Assembly (NCBI RefSeq): GCF_037975245.1
Contig: NC_092570.1
Span: 7,379,001 to 7,443,000, forward strand
Direction: 5' to 3'
Origin: Apostichopus japonicus
Taxonomy: Eukaryota > Echinodermata > Holothuroidea > Aspidochirotida > Stichopodidae
DNA: 64,000 nucleotides
The position numbers and the translations under genes are program-made. Every line of letters begins with the position of its first letter. Positions within the stretch are counted from its first letter, which is position 1. Below are positions 11,301 through 22,659 of the stretch, one piece after another. The notes below the pieces were generated by a model. It searched no databases. It was not told the DNA's origin and was given only the letters and a program-made list of their open reading frames with translations.

Positions 11301-14300
11301 TCTTAAATTGGTTGTATTAAATGATACCAGCCAGATGGTTCCATTTCCAATAAAAAGTTTTTTTTGTTTTAATTTCCTGCTGAATTTCAAAACTTTGACC
11401 ATGTAAACATTGATCAAGCAAATCCAATTGTTAAGGGTTAGGTAAACATTCTAAAACATATTTGTATCAGTCTTTAAATCAATTATTAAAGCAAACAGTT
11501 TCATCTAGTGACCGGTGTGTATTTCCCCAAAAAAGGTAAAACTACGGCACTATTCTTTTAATAAAAGAAAATGAAAAAAAGAAAAGAAAAAATAGAAATA
11601 CTAACAGAAATGTGCCTCATAAGCCTCTGTGTTTACTTGTAGACCCGTTGCTATGATGACAAGGTCTGTCTCAATTTCCAATCCTCCGTCTGTCTTGACT
11701 GTGCAAGAGCTGGATCCATCGGTAGGAAGGTCCATCAAGTTGGAGACTCTTTCACCTGTTAAAAGTTTAAAAACAATAAAACATTCCAGGCTATGAATGA
11801 CCTTAATGTTGTTTGTACTGGTCTTTCGCTTCAGACTACTTTCTTTACTGAATTTAACACAACTTAGGAATGAATTTGCAACACTTCACAGGATTGAATT
11901 AAATATGTTATAGGATCTCAAGAAAATAGAGCTAACACCAATTTTTTTTTCTTTTTTTATGTGTGTGGACAAACGATGCTAAAAGAATGCATGATAAGCA
12001 TTGTGGATATGTCCAAATTGTTTATATTATTTTAGAAACTGCAACAGGTATATATGGCATGAAATGACACAAACAATGCTTAAGTAATGCATGAACTGCA
12101 TTAGGGATATGTCCAACCTTGTCACAGAACTTTATAGCAATAAATGGTGTAGTGTACACTAAATTATAGCAATATGTATATTAAGTGCGTGATAATTATC
12201 AGAGATATGTTAAAATTGTCAGAACTTTATAGCAAAAGATCAAGCAGTAAATTTAATACCAGTTTAGGCTACGTTAATAATAGTTATGTCTTATGACCAT
12301 AGAATTGAAATGGCAATTTATTACAGAGAATGTCGGACGTGACATTTAAGTTAGGATTTAACTGCAACAGCTGTTGCAGTGTTATGAACACAACCGATAC
12401 CACATACAACCACATTATAACCTCTGTGCATTCCGACTTTCAAAATTTATGGTAGTCTTAAAAAGGATAAAATTGTGTTTAAGAAAAAGGGATCAATGAT
12501 CTTTAGCTGTCATCATAGATTTTGAATTGTGGAGAATAACTTGACATAATTGTTAAAGGTTCATCTCTGAGATGAATCCAAAAGAAGATATTAAATACAC
12601 GTCTTGTCATGACAGCAACATATCTTTGGATTTATACGTAAACTGCCAATATGTTTGTTAGTTTGCTTACAATAAACATGTTATTACATTAAATCATTTA
12701 AGAAATGACTCCTTTCTCACAAACAACCAGCAAAATTGACTAAAACCCACGCAGACAATTATGACTAGACATCTTCATCCCACATAGCAGTTTTTCAAAA
12801 TATTGAAACGAAAAATGCTGACTTATTGATCTCTGCGTTCAGAACTAACTGTGTTTAGCTTCTGAAAGAATTTGTATATTTCAATGCTGGCAAAATTAAT
12901 ACCCGAAATATAATTGGATATCAATCTTTTTTAGGAGTCTATTCGTGTTTTGGATCCAGGCTCTGAGATGGAATTTAAGTCTTTAGTTTGTCCAACAACA
13001 AAAAAATCAAAATATCTACTGTAAGGAACTAAGTACTATAATGCGAAACATTAATATGAATATGATCAGGGATTTGGTTAATTCATCCTCAAGCACTAAC
13101 TTTGCAGCAAAGTTTTAACTTGAAACACTGAATCATTTTTTAATATTGATGTTTAATATTTATATATTAATAATGTTTAATATTGCTTTGAGGATGATAT
13201 TTAGTTACATCCACGAGGAGCAAAATATCACAGAGATCTTTCCGATCCCTCCTCAGCAAACAGCAAGTATTTCAAGAACATTTCGTACAGAGACTGGGAA
13301 GTTTCCGTCATTTTTATCAAACATGTAGAATATTATACTGTCTAGCTATCTTCAACAGCCTATCATGCAAAGTATAGGCTAGGCTAGGAATTTGTTTCTT
13401 TACAAAGCAAGTGTATATTGTATGTATGTATATATTTAAGATCCTCCTGCAGGCAGGAACTCGCGCGAAGAAGTCTCATTGGCTTATCAAAGCCGCAAGC
13501 TGACCGAAATCAGTCACTTACATTTACATTTAACGTCCATGATTATGAATTGTTAATTGTCAACAACTCTATAACTGGACGACATATACATTAATCTGGG
13601 AGTGACTCGAACCGGGGACTTTATAATTGAAAGGCATCGGCGTTAACCACTGAGCTAACACTCCACAAGTGGAGTGCTACAAGGTTGTGTTACAAGGTAT
13701 AACACTCTCTCAAGATTATAAGCATCTGTCGTACCATAAATATCTACACACACAAACTAAAAAAGGTCAAAACTAAAAGATAGTTTCTATCCAAGTGTAT
13801 TTTAGCTATAAAATTGTAAGCAGCTTCTTTCTGTGGTAGTTATATTGTAATAGTAACTAGTGTATATAGTGTAATAACCAATATATCCTTCCTTACCCAG
13901 CACTAAATGTACGCCTAAGTTTTTCAACTGTTTCGTAACACCATCTCTGAATCCTTTCTTGAATGGACCTGTTATGATTTTGTCGCTGGAGCTGACTACC
14001 GTCACCTCCTTCTGTGGATACTCAGTGGCTATCTCTGCTGCCATCTCTACACCGACAGCGCCCCCTCCAATAACTGTGATTCTGCCTGCAGACTGAACCT
14101 ATATGGTAGTAAATAATAACTCAACTAATATTTGTATAAAATATTATGTATGCATGTATTTTAGATCCTCCTGCAAGCAGGACCCGCAAAGAAGCCTCAT
14201 TGGTTCATCAAAGCCGCAAGCTGACCAAAGCCAGTCTCTTACATTTATATTAACGTCCATGATTATGAATTGTCAATTTTCAACAACTCTGTAACTGGAC

Positions 14301-17300
14301 GACATACATTAATCTTGGAGTGAATCAAACCGGGGACCTTATATGATTGGAAGGCACCGGCGTTAACCACTGAGCTAACATTCCTTTATAGTCTCCTACA
14401 TAGTCATCGTAATCTAATGTTGGTAAGAGAGCCATTAGTATAAGCATTTGTCTTAGTTTGTAACGATAGTTTGGTCCAATTATCAATCTTAATTTAGATC
14501 TAGTGGCTGAGCTAGGGGTATTGGTCAGGGTGGGGGGGGCGAGAATTGTCTGTAAGGGCGCTTTCGACACTATCTAAGCGGAGCGCCACCACGGGTTGGC
14601 GCGTGGCGTACAGACATTTTTTTTAGTAACGTTACTCCCTAGATCGCCGGAAATGACCCTTTTCGTGCCTTGCTAATTTACAGATAAACAAAGAATAAAT
14701 AGGTGTCATCGCCAAAAAAATGTGACAAATGTCAATAGGTAGATGAAAGCGCAATAAAAAAGTCAATAATCGCGAATAAGTAAAAAGTGGTAAAAAGCTG
14801 AAAATGGCGCCAGCAGTCCATTTGGGTTCGTCGGGGGGGGGGGCATCCGCCCCTGACTGTATGGACGCTCCGCCACTGTTTAGATATGCAGTGTATACAC
14901 CCACAACTATGTATTTGGCCTTGCCATGAGCACAAAAAGTACTGACCTGCTTTTGTTTGGCCTGGAAGAGTTCCTCTGCCTCTGGCTGTGTTTTAACATC
15001 AAGTTTGATCTTTGATGGAAACGGACCACGACAGCCAGTAGCAATGATAACGATGTCGTACGGTATCGCCTCCCCTGATTCTAGCAGCACAACTTTCTCT
15101 TTAGGGTTCACACCGACGACTTTACCTTGCTGATAAATACCTGGCCATGCTTCTGCATAGGATATCAATATTTTCTTCTCAAAACCTGATGGCGATAACA
15201 GCGGGGACAAAAAGAGAACAAGATGCTAAAAACTCATTTCTCATTAATTACTCGATTATAGCATCCCTTTGTAAGCTTAATATCAAGCCCACTTTTTAAT
15301 TGAAAGCTAGCATAATTAGTAGCTCCCTGCGCCAGTATATATAGATTGATTAGTTGTCTGTACTAGCCTACCATCCTTATACTAAAATTGTAGCGCTTAT
15401 TTACGGTATGTTTGAGTAAAAATACAAGTTAACCAGCTGCAAGTGATACTCTCATAGATCTTGTTTTTAAACAATTAATTTCAGAGTAATTTTTTTACCA
15501 AATTTTACAGCCTTTATTGTGTTAAATGGAAATAATAATTTGGGGAACTTCTAAAATGCTAATTGGATTTCATCACAACATAACTGCATTGTATTTATAT
15601 TTAAACAGTGGATCCATCTGTTACGAAATGTCACCTGATGTAGTACGAAGTCTATAGCAGTCCTGGAGAAAATACAATGGTTACTCAATTAGTGGAACAT
15701 CTGTGTCACATCTCGTCTAAGAAAACCTTTTACTCAAATTGTGAATGAATTTAGTTCTTCCTTGATTCCATATCCTTATTCGGATACACAACGTTTACCT
15801 TCATAATGTTCTTAACGGTCTTTCATTATACCTACTGTAAACTGGCCCCAAATATGCCAGAATAGTCGAATAATGGTCACTCATGCTCAAACTTCAACAA
15901 GTATTTTACTGCCACCATCAAAGCAAGTTTCCTTGATGACTATTCACATAATGACATAATGAGGTTTACATAATTTGTTTCTGCATTTTTGTCGGTTTTG
16001 GCGTTCCATAGATGAGACTTGTCAAATTAGAAGCAGTGGCACTTGTCATGGGGTAGGGATGGGAGGGACGAGAGAGAGGGGCAAAAATGTAATAATATCC
16101 TCGTCTGCTGGAGAAGGCATCTTAAAGTGAAATGGATACCCTTGCTCCTTTTTACAAAATTTGGGTACAGTGGAGGGTGCTATAGCTTGCACGCTTTAAA
16201 TCAATATTGGAGACTTTTAACTTGTTTAGGGGTTGCTGTACATACAATATACTGTAGCTGTTATATTTAGATATTGTTTTTGAGAAAGGATGGAGGGGGA
16301 GGGGAGGGGGAGGGAAGACTAAGTGTAAGTGGCTGTGCCCCTGGTTAATAGTTCTCAATGTTAAAGGAAAGTCTGTAGAGTAAGAACCTTCAGGAATGGT
16401 ACATCTGCAGAAGAAAATGGTATAGACCAGGGGTTACCTTACTGGGGTGCATGAACCCCCAGGGGTGCGTGAGTCCATCCCAGGGGGTTCGTGAGACGTT
16501 TCTGAAAGTCAAAACTAGAGTACTTTTTTGAACTAAAATCTGATATATCATAAAATTTAGTAATGTACAATAGTCGTACCAATCGACAAACCTTTTACGC
16601 ATTCCATACGTATATGTTGCCACAGTAGTACCGTATCGTATGAATTTGATAATTTGATTTCATTGCTTGTAATTTATATGTTATACGATGCGTTGAGATC
16701 TTTTTACATGTAATGCGCCTTTTAAGAATATATTTTCATTACATTACATTGTACATGTGAAAAAAAACTGAAGTATGAAACAGACACAGGCCGCATGACT
16801 TTGGTGAAGTTGGTGTAAGCATGACAGTCCGTCGTGACTGAGATAAAGAGCTGATCTGATACTGAAGTTTCTTTTCGTAACGATATTGCACTATGAACTT
16901 GATCTTTTTCGAAGCACTGTTATGCGTATTATAGTATAATAATGACTCAGATCGTGTCTCAAGATGTTGGGGGTTCTTGGACAACTCTGACATCCACATG
17001 GGGTTAGTGGGGGGGGGGGGAGTTAGGGAAACTCTGCTATAGGCCTTGACAGATTTTCCAATATGGAAGACGTAGCAACACAAATAGTATAAAACAGCAT
17101 GGCGAGTCCTAGATGCATTTTTTTCTACAAAATCAATAAAGTAAGGCTTACCAGGTTCAACCGTTGCCCTTGGTCCCCCGATACAATAATGGTAGTACTC
17201 TCTGGCATCGATGACAGTTAGCTGACATTTCCCACGTAGGAGGCTGACAGCCTGGGCGCCACCATAACCACCACCAACTACCACAACTTTTGTATCTTTC

Positions 17301-17323
17301 AGGACCGATTCTCTGCCGCCCAT
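8118..17323 (-). CDS. AIFM2: AIFM2/FSP1 orthologue, six coding exons (gene span)
   Basis: FAD-dependent NAD(P)H:coenzyme Q oxidoreductase of the AIF/NDH-2 type. In mammals it reduces ubiquinone (and vitamin K) at the plasma membrane and lipid droplets and suppresses ferroptosis. Exons are 17323-17152, 15185-14947, 14098-13897, 11755-11606, 10286-10086 and 8362-8118. All five introns are GT-AG and phases match, giving 1209 nt or 402 residues plus stop (human is 373). The start MGGRES fits the MGxxxS N-myristoylation signal and the ATG lies in a perfect ACCATGG context. Motifs: first dinucleotide fold VVVVGGGYGG (13-22), ATG-type motif IATGCRGPFP, second fold VIGGGAVGVE (146-155, Glu155 matching human Glu156), and the FAD-site FAVGDC (Asp283). 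Lys351 and Phe356 align with human Lys355 and Phe360 at the quinone site. An added C-terminal hydrophobic segment (about 374-395) is absent from human FSP1. Confidence 0.95.
8878..8965 (+). mobile_element. Possible retroelement coding remnant
   Basis: The plus strand reads LTSEEDPARIKTFRSSNFYI and continues briefly. A perfect inverted pair GATCCT-GCT-AGGATC lies before AAAACGTTC. This layout resembles the repeated GAAGAAG...GAAACGT blocks seen near the ends of Penelope-like and other retroelements. The match is to a remembered pattern only. Confidence 0.3.
9301..9768. mobile_element. Long-TIR foldback MITE
   Basis: 468-bp element whose ends are inverted copies of each other over about 125 bp (9301-9425 and 9644-9768), with only a few mismatches. 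The ends are CACCCGATACTCATAGC and its complement. Both sides are flanked by GTACAAG (9294-9300 and 9769-9775), a 7-bp duplication. The arms are built from ACTACTG/GTTACTG-like repeats and the 218-bp centre is unique. The superfamily is unclear. Confidence 0.85.
10086..10286 (-). CDS. AIFM2: AIFM2 exon 5
   Basis: Residues 255-321 plus one base. The acceptor is TATAG|CTGATG. It encodes VNQFLQVDGYTDVFAVGDCN, whose GD motif binds the FAD ribityl/phosphate in this fold, and a following helix (KMAFKAELQMKVIANNMQ). The donor is GAAA|GTGAGT. Reading through the donor would stop at once. Confidence 0.94.
10287..11605 (-). other. AIFM2 intron 4
   Basis: 1319 bp, GTTAGT to TATAG. It contains a Harbinger-like MITE (10940-11178) and a C/T-rich stretch (about 10650-10860) with a 24-bp tandem unit around CCCTTGCAAAACCCTTCCTC. 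Confidence 0.85.
10940..11178. mobile_element. PIF/Harbinger-like MITE with 46-bp perfect terminal inverted repeats
   Basis: 239-bp non-coding element. Its ends begin AGCCCGGGTCACATCTGCGC and are exact inverted copies for 46 bp. Each arm contains a short direct repeat (CGCGATTCAACA, then CGCGATTCAACT). It is flanked by TTA on both sides (10937-10939 and 11179-11181), the TWA duplication typical of PIF/Harbinger. There is no coding capacity, so transposase would act in trans. The superfamily rests on the duplication alone. Confidence 0.82.
11606..11755 (-). CDS. AIFM2: AIFM2 exon 4
   Basis: Residues 205-254 with one base each side. The acceptor is AACAG|GTGAAAGAG. It encodes GERVSNLMDLP and the DLVIIATGLQVN segment that closes the NADH domain and returns to the FAD domain. 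The donor is TTTCT|GTTAGT. Confidence 0.93.
12361..12380. repeat. 20-bp perfect palindrome
   Basis: ACTGCAACAGCTGTTGCAGT is identical to its own reverse complement. It lies in AIFM2 intron 3. No protein site is assigned to it. Confidence 0.9.
13440..13664 (-). mobile_element. tRNA-derived SINE (copy 1)
   Basis: On the minus strand: GGAGTGTTAGCTCAGTGGTT (A-box region), then GGTTCGAGTC (intact B box). The body runs past GGACGTTAAATG to the conserved 3' block with CAGCTTGCGGCTTTGATAAG, ending GCAGGAGGATC. The internal Pol III boxes and the second copy at 14164-14384 define the family. It lies in AIFM2 intron 3. Confidence 0.88.
13897..14098 (-). CDS. AIFM2: AIFM2 exon 3
   Basis: Residues 138-204 plus one base. 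The acceptor is TATAG|GTTCAG. It holds the NADH-binding fold VIGGGAVGVEMAAEIATEYP, with Glu155 at the position of the functionally important human Glu156. It ends HLVLG across the donor CTGG|GTAAGG at 13896. Confidence 0.94.
14164..14384 (-). mobile_element. tRNA-derived SINE (copy 2)
   Basis: Read on the minus strand it starts with a tRNA-like head: A box in TTAGCTCAGTGGTTAACG and a decayed B box in GGTTTGATTCAC. A body with ACGTTAATATAAATG follows, then a 3' part with CAGCTTGCGGCTTTGATGAA and a GCAGGAGGATC end. It is similar along its whole length to the copy at 13440-13664 and lies in AIFM2 intron 2. Confidence 0.85.
14501..14878. mobile_element. hAT-type MITE (family 1, copy B)
   Basis: 378-bp element in AIFM2 intron 2, in the opposite orientation to the copy at 2340-2805 and highly similar over most of its length. 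It lacks about 100 bp of that copy's middle. The termini are TAGTGGCTGAGC (first base mutated) and GCTCCGCCACTG. The flanking duplication is TTTAGATC/TTTAGATA (14493-14500 and 14879-14886, 7 of 8 matching). The shared module sits at about 14569-14614 with a TGGCGC/GCGCCA inverted pair. Confidence 0.87.
14947..15185 (-). CDS. AIFM2: AIFM2 exon 2
   Basis: Residues 58-137. The acceptor is ATCAG|GT and the first residues GFEKKILISY continue the family alignment from exon 1. It includes the IATGCRGPFP strand-turn. It ends after KQKQ at donor CAG|GTCAGT. The translated intron just beyond the donor happens to read KAKYIVVG, which mimics the next strand, but the real continuation is exon 3. Confidence 0.93.
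15186..17151 (-). other. AIFM2 intron 1
   Basis: 1966 bp from GTAAGC to an ATCAG acceptor. It contains possible eroded hAT pieces: a CAGTGGCAC to GTGCCCCTG pair at about 16034-16342 with only 5 of 8 matching flank bases, and a CAGGGGTTACC-type end at about 16430. A run of about ten G lies near 17010. No alternative coding exon is recognised. Confidence 0.6.
17152..17323 (-). CDS. AIFM2: AIFM2 exon 1
   Basis: Encodes residues 1-57 and the first base of codon 58: the MGGRES myristoylation start, the FAD-binding GGGYGG loop and the GGPRATVEP segment. The donor is G|GTAAGC at 17151. The frame reads on into the intron for another 130 codons, but family alignment places the end here. Confidence 0.93.
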
Positions 17324-17763
17324 GGTATACCAGTCAAGGAAAAATAAAGATTATCTGCAGAAAGACGCATAAGACATCGGAAGCTGGTAAGTAGTACCCG
17401 GTTATTTCTCACCATGCACTCGTAGTACATTTAACCACCTGTTTCAGTGCAGGGAGTCAATAACAACTCCCTGATCAGTATGTCAGAAGATCAGTATTAT
17501 GGAAAACAGGAAGATCAGTCAAAGGTTATATATGATTGACTTTAAAGTGATAGTATACCCAGTGTCATCACATCTACTGCAGCTACATGTGTTAACACTG
17601 GTTATTTGTTGTGCTTGGCAGCCTATAGTATTAATGCTTCAACATACAATAACAACATTGAATGTTTTGTCTGTCATGGAAGTAAGTGATCAACATTTAA
17701 TCATTCTGATATTCAACCAATCGAAATTATCCTGCCAAAGAAAAAAAACATACAACTCACATG

Positions 17764-17838
<75 letters not shown>

Positions 17839-19804
17839 ATATAGATGACTTGAAATGGTCAGTGTTTTTACTCTAGATTACTGCAATGAATTTCAATGTG
17901 AGGATTCCTTCCCTTTAAGACAATCGTGGACTATTGACATGCAATACTAAATCATCTAAAGGTAAATAAACCTTTGTAAAGCCATTGGAATGAACAGTAA
18001 CATGTATTGTTGATAACATTGTTTAGTATCTGGAATTTGACCAGGTCTTGCTAATATTAGCATCGTCGTTGATATCGTCAGGTTTACCGAGGAACTCACA
18101 CACATGTTAACATTGCGACAGTAAAAGCATTGCAATAATAATTTATGTGGTGTAGTGGTGTATACTCGGGCTCTGTAGTAACGTTGAAAGTATGTGTTAA
18201 TATACCGATACTTACACCAGAGGTGTTGTGAGCGATGCCAGGCCTCGGGACAATAACGTTACCAGGCTCCCTGTCTTAAACTTCTTAATATATCCCATAT
18301 TTTCCTCAGCCGCTCCAAATGTTCTCTCGTTCCCCAATTGACCCCAGGATGCTGGACTGTATACCCCCGCGGACCCCTCAACCACTCCCCTTTTGTGAGG
18401 TCTGCCTTACCCAATGAACCATCACTCTTTGAAGCAAACATTATGCTTCTGATAGTTGTATCTCACCAGCCCCTCAAGTTGCCGTTTCGCTATTCTTTTA
18501 TCCCCCCCCCTCCCCCTGGTGACAGTTAAGTTTATAATACAACTAATATCATCAAAAGAACCACTAGTTCATATAAATTAGGTGTGTAGTGATATCTTTG
18601 TGTTGTACAGCTGTAACGTAAGTTATACTGTGGCTGCTAATCTTCACCTCTGCGTGATAAAAGCACATTTGAGGGCAATTCCGGTCCACTTTTCCATACA
18701 TATATAATCAACCTAATTATTGAGATTGTATATATAACTTTAATAACTCTTCCCCGGTTCGTACAACAGTGAGATATCCATCATCAATTAAAGTCTCAAT
18801 ACCTGTTTGCTGATGAATTTCGGAAAACAAACTTCCGCAGTAGATTCGATGTTTCTTATTCTAAATGCACTCTGACCAGGTGGGTTTAATGGAGAAAAGC
18901 TGTCGCAATCTAAAGAAAGAGATTTATTTTCTGTTGCCCTTATGGCGCGAACGATTTACCGTAAAATCACTGCGACTGCCTATGTCAGCATGTTCATTAC
19001 ACAAATGTAAACGAAATAGTCTACACATGCAGCTCGATCAACCACAGTCCGATGCTCGTATCGTCCACTTTTTACAATTCCACGGTGGAACATCTGAAAA
19101 CACCTGTTTATTCATTGCAATGGAAGGAAATGACACAATTTCGCAAGCTACATCGTTAAGACCGAAAGAAAGATATATATATACTATCATTTCAAGAGAA
19201 GGAACCTAAGACAGGCCAGCCACGAAAGTAAAAATAGTCCTAGGCCTAACGGTCGTAAACAAACCAGAGATTGTGGGCGGCATGATCTGTTGGACGGGCC
19301 TTGCCAATTTTGATTGAAGTGTGTAGAATCTACGGACTCGTTCAAAAAACTGGCGAATTTTATTCAGCTCAAAGTTTTTAACGACAGATAACTCAATAAA
19401 AATAATGACTATTGATATCAAAGTTGCATAGAACGGTGTCATTTGATTGAGATGTAGTGCAATTTGTTGGAAAGGTCGAACTATTATTTTGTCAAACAAG
19501 TACTGAGGCTTTAACCTGCAGTAGACATAGGTACCAACAGATGTATAAGTTTTAGTATTAATCACCTGTCAGTATCATATATAATTAATAGTTTTAGTTA
19601 GTAATGAACTAATAAGTTTACAAAGCAATTTTCTCAAGAAAAATATGTATTGCCCATTGACTGTGCCATCTTTTTTAGATTAAAACTTGTTAGTTGAAAT
19701 TGAGTAAACTTTAATTCATTTATTTGTTTTTTTCACCAAGTATGTACAATGGGAAAGGAAGTCCCCTTAAAGTCTTTAAAAGACTTAACAAGGTAGGAGA
19801 CTCC
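17324..19804. other. 5' flank of AIFM2, no gene seen
   Basis: Contains the likely AIFM2 promoter and any 5' non-coding exon, neither of which can be placed. A TA microsatellite lies at about 17766-17840. Frames of 114 and 119 codons (18865-19209 plus, 19206-19565 minus) have no recognisable motif and are not called. A sequence near 17453-17482 (GGAGTCAATAACAACTCCCT) resembles the mid-part of the 33-kb SINE. Confidence 0.45.
17766..17840. repeat. (TA)n microsatellite
   Basis: About 75 bp of nearly pure TA dinucleotides. Confidence 0.95.
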
Positions 19805-20690
19805 CTGGGATCTAAAACAGGGACAACCAAGAATTTAAAAAGCATAAGGCGGACCTTGATGCTCAGACCAGCTGAAACAGAACGAAGCAGTGGCGTCGCC
19901 AAGGGGGGGGGGGCCAGGGGGCATGTGCCCCCCTGGAAAACCTAGTGCCCCCCGAGTGCCCCCCCCATCTGAGATTTGGGTTGGTAAAAAATATATATAT
20001 ATTTTGTTATACTCAACTCCCATCATCTGAGTTGGTTTTTTCATAAGGACAAAGAAGCACAGTAATTTGTATTTTCTTCAAATGAGCTGCGAAAAAATGA
20101 AAAAGTTTATCCTTGACCGTCAGATATCGAAGTCGTAACCCGCGCCATCACAACAGGTGTCGATATTTACATTGAATGTGTCAGTGCTCAAGCCATACCA
20201 GCGGCTATACACGTCCGCTTCGGAGAGAACGAGAAGGACAAGAAAGGAGTCGGGGGTCATGCACACATTAATTCAACAAATGTAGGTTCTATTGATAGGA
20301 TTAGGCATAATATCGACAGCATGTGGTTCATATCCTCTGCAAAATTCTGCGCGTTGTTAAAATCATTACCTCAAAAATAGCAATTTCTGGAGATATCTTC
20401 AGATCGAATTTAGCATCAAATGTGGCACCGTTTTGCATCTAGCCCATCCTCCGTATGCGAAAATTTTCCAAAGGGGCACCCCCTCCCCTTAGACCCCTCC
20501 CCCAGGACGGCGATCCGTATCCATCTAAGTGCCCCCCCATCAAATGCTGGTGCCCCCCTGTGCCCCCCAGACTGAAAAGTCTGGTAACGCCACTGGAACG
20601 AAGGAACCCAATATGTGTACAGGCTTTAGCAGAAACATAATCAATGTGACTATTCCAATTAAGTTGACTATCAAAGATAAAAAAGGATTA
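19805..20690 (-). pseudogene. CR1-like LINE fragment split by a MITE
   Basis: The two pieces 19805-19887 and 20604-20690 together match about 25175-25335 of the larger CR1-like element. The left piece codes (minus strand) LRSVSAGLSIKVRLMLFKFL, a C-terminal region of the reverse-transcriptase ORF. The right piece covers the neighbouring codons. The match resumes exactly after the inserted MITE. It is a short, dead fragment. Confidence 0.85.
19888..20595. mobile_element. hAT-type MITE (family 2) nested in the LINE fragment
   Basis: 708-bp element. Its ends are CAGTGGCGTCGCC and GGTAACGCCACTG, and it is flanked by a perfect 8-bp duplication GAACGAAG (19880-19887 and 20596-20603). The uninterrupted LINE copy at about 25 kb shows GAACGAAG once at the same site, which confirms the insertion. 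Subterminal G/C runs follow both ends. The middle is non-coding and unlike the family 1 elements. Confidence 0.9.
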
Positions 20691-22659
20691 AATATACACT
20701 AATAATATCCTAATGTTGCTAAGATGGATAAGTGAATAGATTATATAATACTAGTACGAATTAATAAATTCCTTTTTCAAATGTCTGGTGAATGTGGGTT
20801 TTGAAGTTATAGACTTCAACTATTTTGATAGATCATTCCAAATATGGATTGCTCTATTACGAAGACCAAATTTCCCTATGTTACTATGGTAAAAATTGTA
20901 ATGAGCGTTGTCGGCTTGTCTTGTGTGATGGTTATGTAAGACTCTGTTGCTACATGTAAAATCGTTAAAATGGACCTGTGATTGTAAACCGACTTAATAT
21001 GGCTTTGAAATGTTTATTTATTTTTTATAGTTTTAATGCCTACTATAAGACTATTTAGGCTGTAAAGATGCAGTAGATCAATGCCTAGTGTCAAACTGTT
21101 AATTCAAGACTAGACATAACCTATGCCTATTTCATGTGTTTCTAACACTGTGCTCTATAGTCTAGGCTTAGTAACGCATGGTCAGCGACAAATGTCTTGC
21201 AACCAATCCAAAACGCCTCGCTTGGATCTCTAGACAAAATTCAAACGAGACAACTGAACCGCATCAGATTAATTGAAAGGAAAGAGTCCCTGGGAGTTGT
21301 GTACGTGACAAGAACGTTAGGGAACAGAGAATCAGACACAGGTCAAGGCATCGTATTTACAGTCCTTGAAGTAACGAATAGTAGAGTACACTGCTCTAGT
21401 CTAGGCTCTTCTTGTTATCAATAACAACAAAACAAGTGCAGCGACCCATGCAGAAGCTCAGCTAAGCTTCTATTGGAGAAATTTGTTTTGATTGGCAATA
21501 TTGCTGACCAGTTTATATATTTGTTTGTGCGAAAAATCTAGGATCTAGGCGATAACGGTGTCTTTTCCTTCCTCCCATCTTCCTTATTCCTTGCCCTATA
21601 TGCTCCTTCTTAGCAGACTATAGTTTGTTACAATGTTAGAAATCTTTATTCCTTCAAAGTATTCAAACACTGTTACGAACTTATTTTATGCAATAGATCG
21701 TTGTACTTAATACTAGGGGATAAACTATAACCCACTTCGTAGTTTTCATTCACACAATCAAAGAACGAAAATGTACAACCAATAAAAAAAGTATTCATAT
21801 GCCTAATCTGCTTAAATATTGTGGATATGACGATTGAATCTTGCTGACCCAAAATTGCTCACGAAAATTGCACCCACACAATAATGGAACGACCTGCAAC
21901 TTATTTACGATTGACGTACCACAGAGAAACGTTAAAGAACAGAAATCGGAATCGGCGCCAACAACATAGGTCATTCTCACATGTCGTATTACACACACAA
22001 ACTGTGGAAAGTTCAAACTACAAATCTGCCAAGTAGTCCTTTTACAGAGAATGACATCGAACTAGATAGAAAGCTTGGATAACGAGTAAATATTTGACTT
22101 GATCAAGTCTCCCACGGTGGAATTATTTCCCAGATGTCGGGAAAGTTAAGATGGAAGACGTTTTGCTAATTACATCAAAAAGCATTCTGGTTATGAATAC
22201 TAAGAAGTTGAGAAACAAATTTCATAATCATTTTATGTGATCCGTGGCCTACATTTTATCTACAGAATGCCCGGCTTTTGACCCTCATGCACATGACGAC
22301 AAAAATATTTTTGCTGAACAACTTTGGTTCACGACAATTCAAACGTTCTATCCACAACATTTCAGTATAATTGGACAAACGCTCTAGAAGTAGCAAGTTT
22401 TCAGAAAATGATCTCAATGACCATTAGATTTATAAAATATTGCATTTATGACAACGTAACTCACACAAATCACTGACGAAATTTCAGCCAAATATAATGC
22501 AAACTTACAAAATGGCAGTCATTCAAACACAGTGGCAAAAAGTGAGCATATTTGCACTCGGTATAAAGTAGTAATTGGTACTCGCACAGGACGAGAAATT
22601 TACGAGTATATCTATACACAAAAAAAAGTTGTTATTTTAAACTTTCGTTACAACGCATC
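20691..22659. other. Intergenic, no gene seen
   Basis: AT-rich sequence with only short frames lacking motifs. No repeat or RNA gene is recognised. Confidence 0.5.

Larger units (their letters stand above)
11756..13896 (-). other. AIFM2 intron 3
   Basis: 2141 bp, GTAAGG to AACAG. It contains one SINE (13440-13664) and a perfect 20-bp palindrome ACTGCAACAGCTGTTGCAGT at 12361-12380. The rest is AT-rich with no recognisable element. Confidence 0.8.
14099..14946 (-). other. AIFM2 intron 2
   Basis: 848 bp, GTCAGT to TATAG. Most of it is transposon: a hAT-type MITE (14501-14878) and a tRNA-SINE (14164-14384), leaving little unique sequence. Confidence 0.85.

Noticed and set aside
13440-14384. tRNA genes at the two SINE heads
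   Set aside because: They share a long common non-tRNA body and tail, so they are retroposons.
14887-14946. Translation STFCAHGKAKYIVVG after exon 2, which resembles the second dinucleotide-fold strand
   Set aside because: Exon 3 supplies VQSAGRITVIGGGAVGVE in the right frame with good splice sites, so the resemblance is chance.
16034-16342. Possible hAT element in AIFM2 intron 1 (CAGTGGCAC to GTGCCCCTG)
   Set aside because: Ends match only 8-9 bases with mismatch and the flanking octamers agree at 5 of 8 positions; not enough to call.
16739-17151. Continuation of the AIFM2 exon 1 frame for about 130 codons into the intron
   Set aside because: A GTAAGC donor after VEPG and a matching acceptor at 15185 give the family sequence GFEKK; the read-through has no similarity to the family.
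18865-19565. Overlapping frames of 114 and 119 codons upstream of AIFM2
   Set aside because: No domain, motif or splice context; amino acid composition looks like random AT-rich translation.
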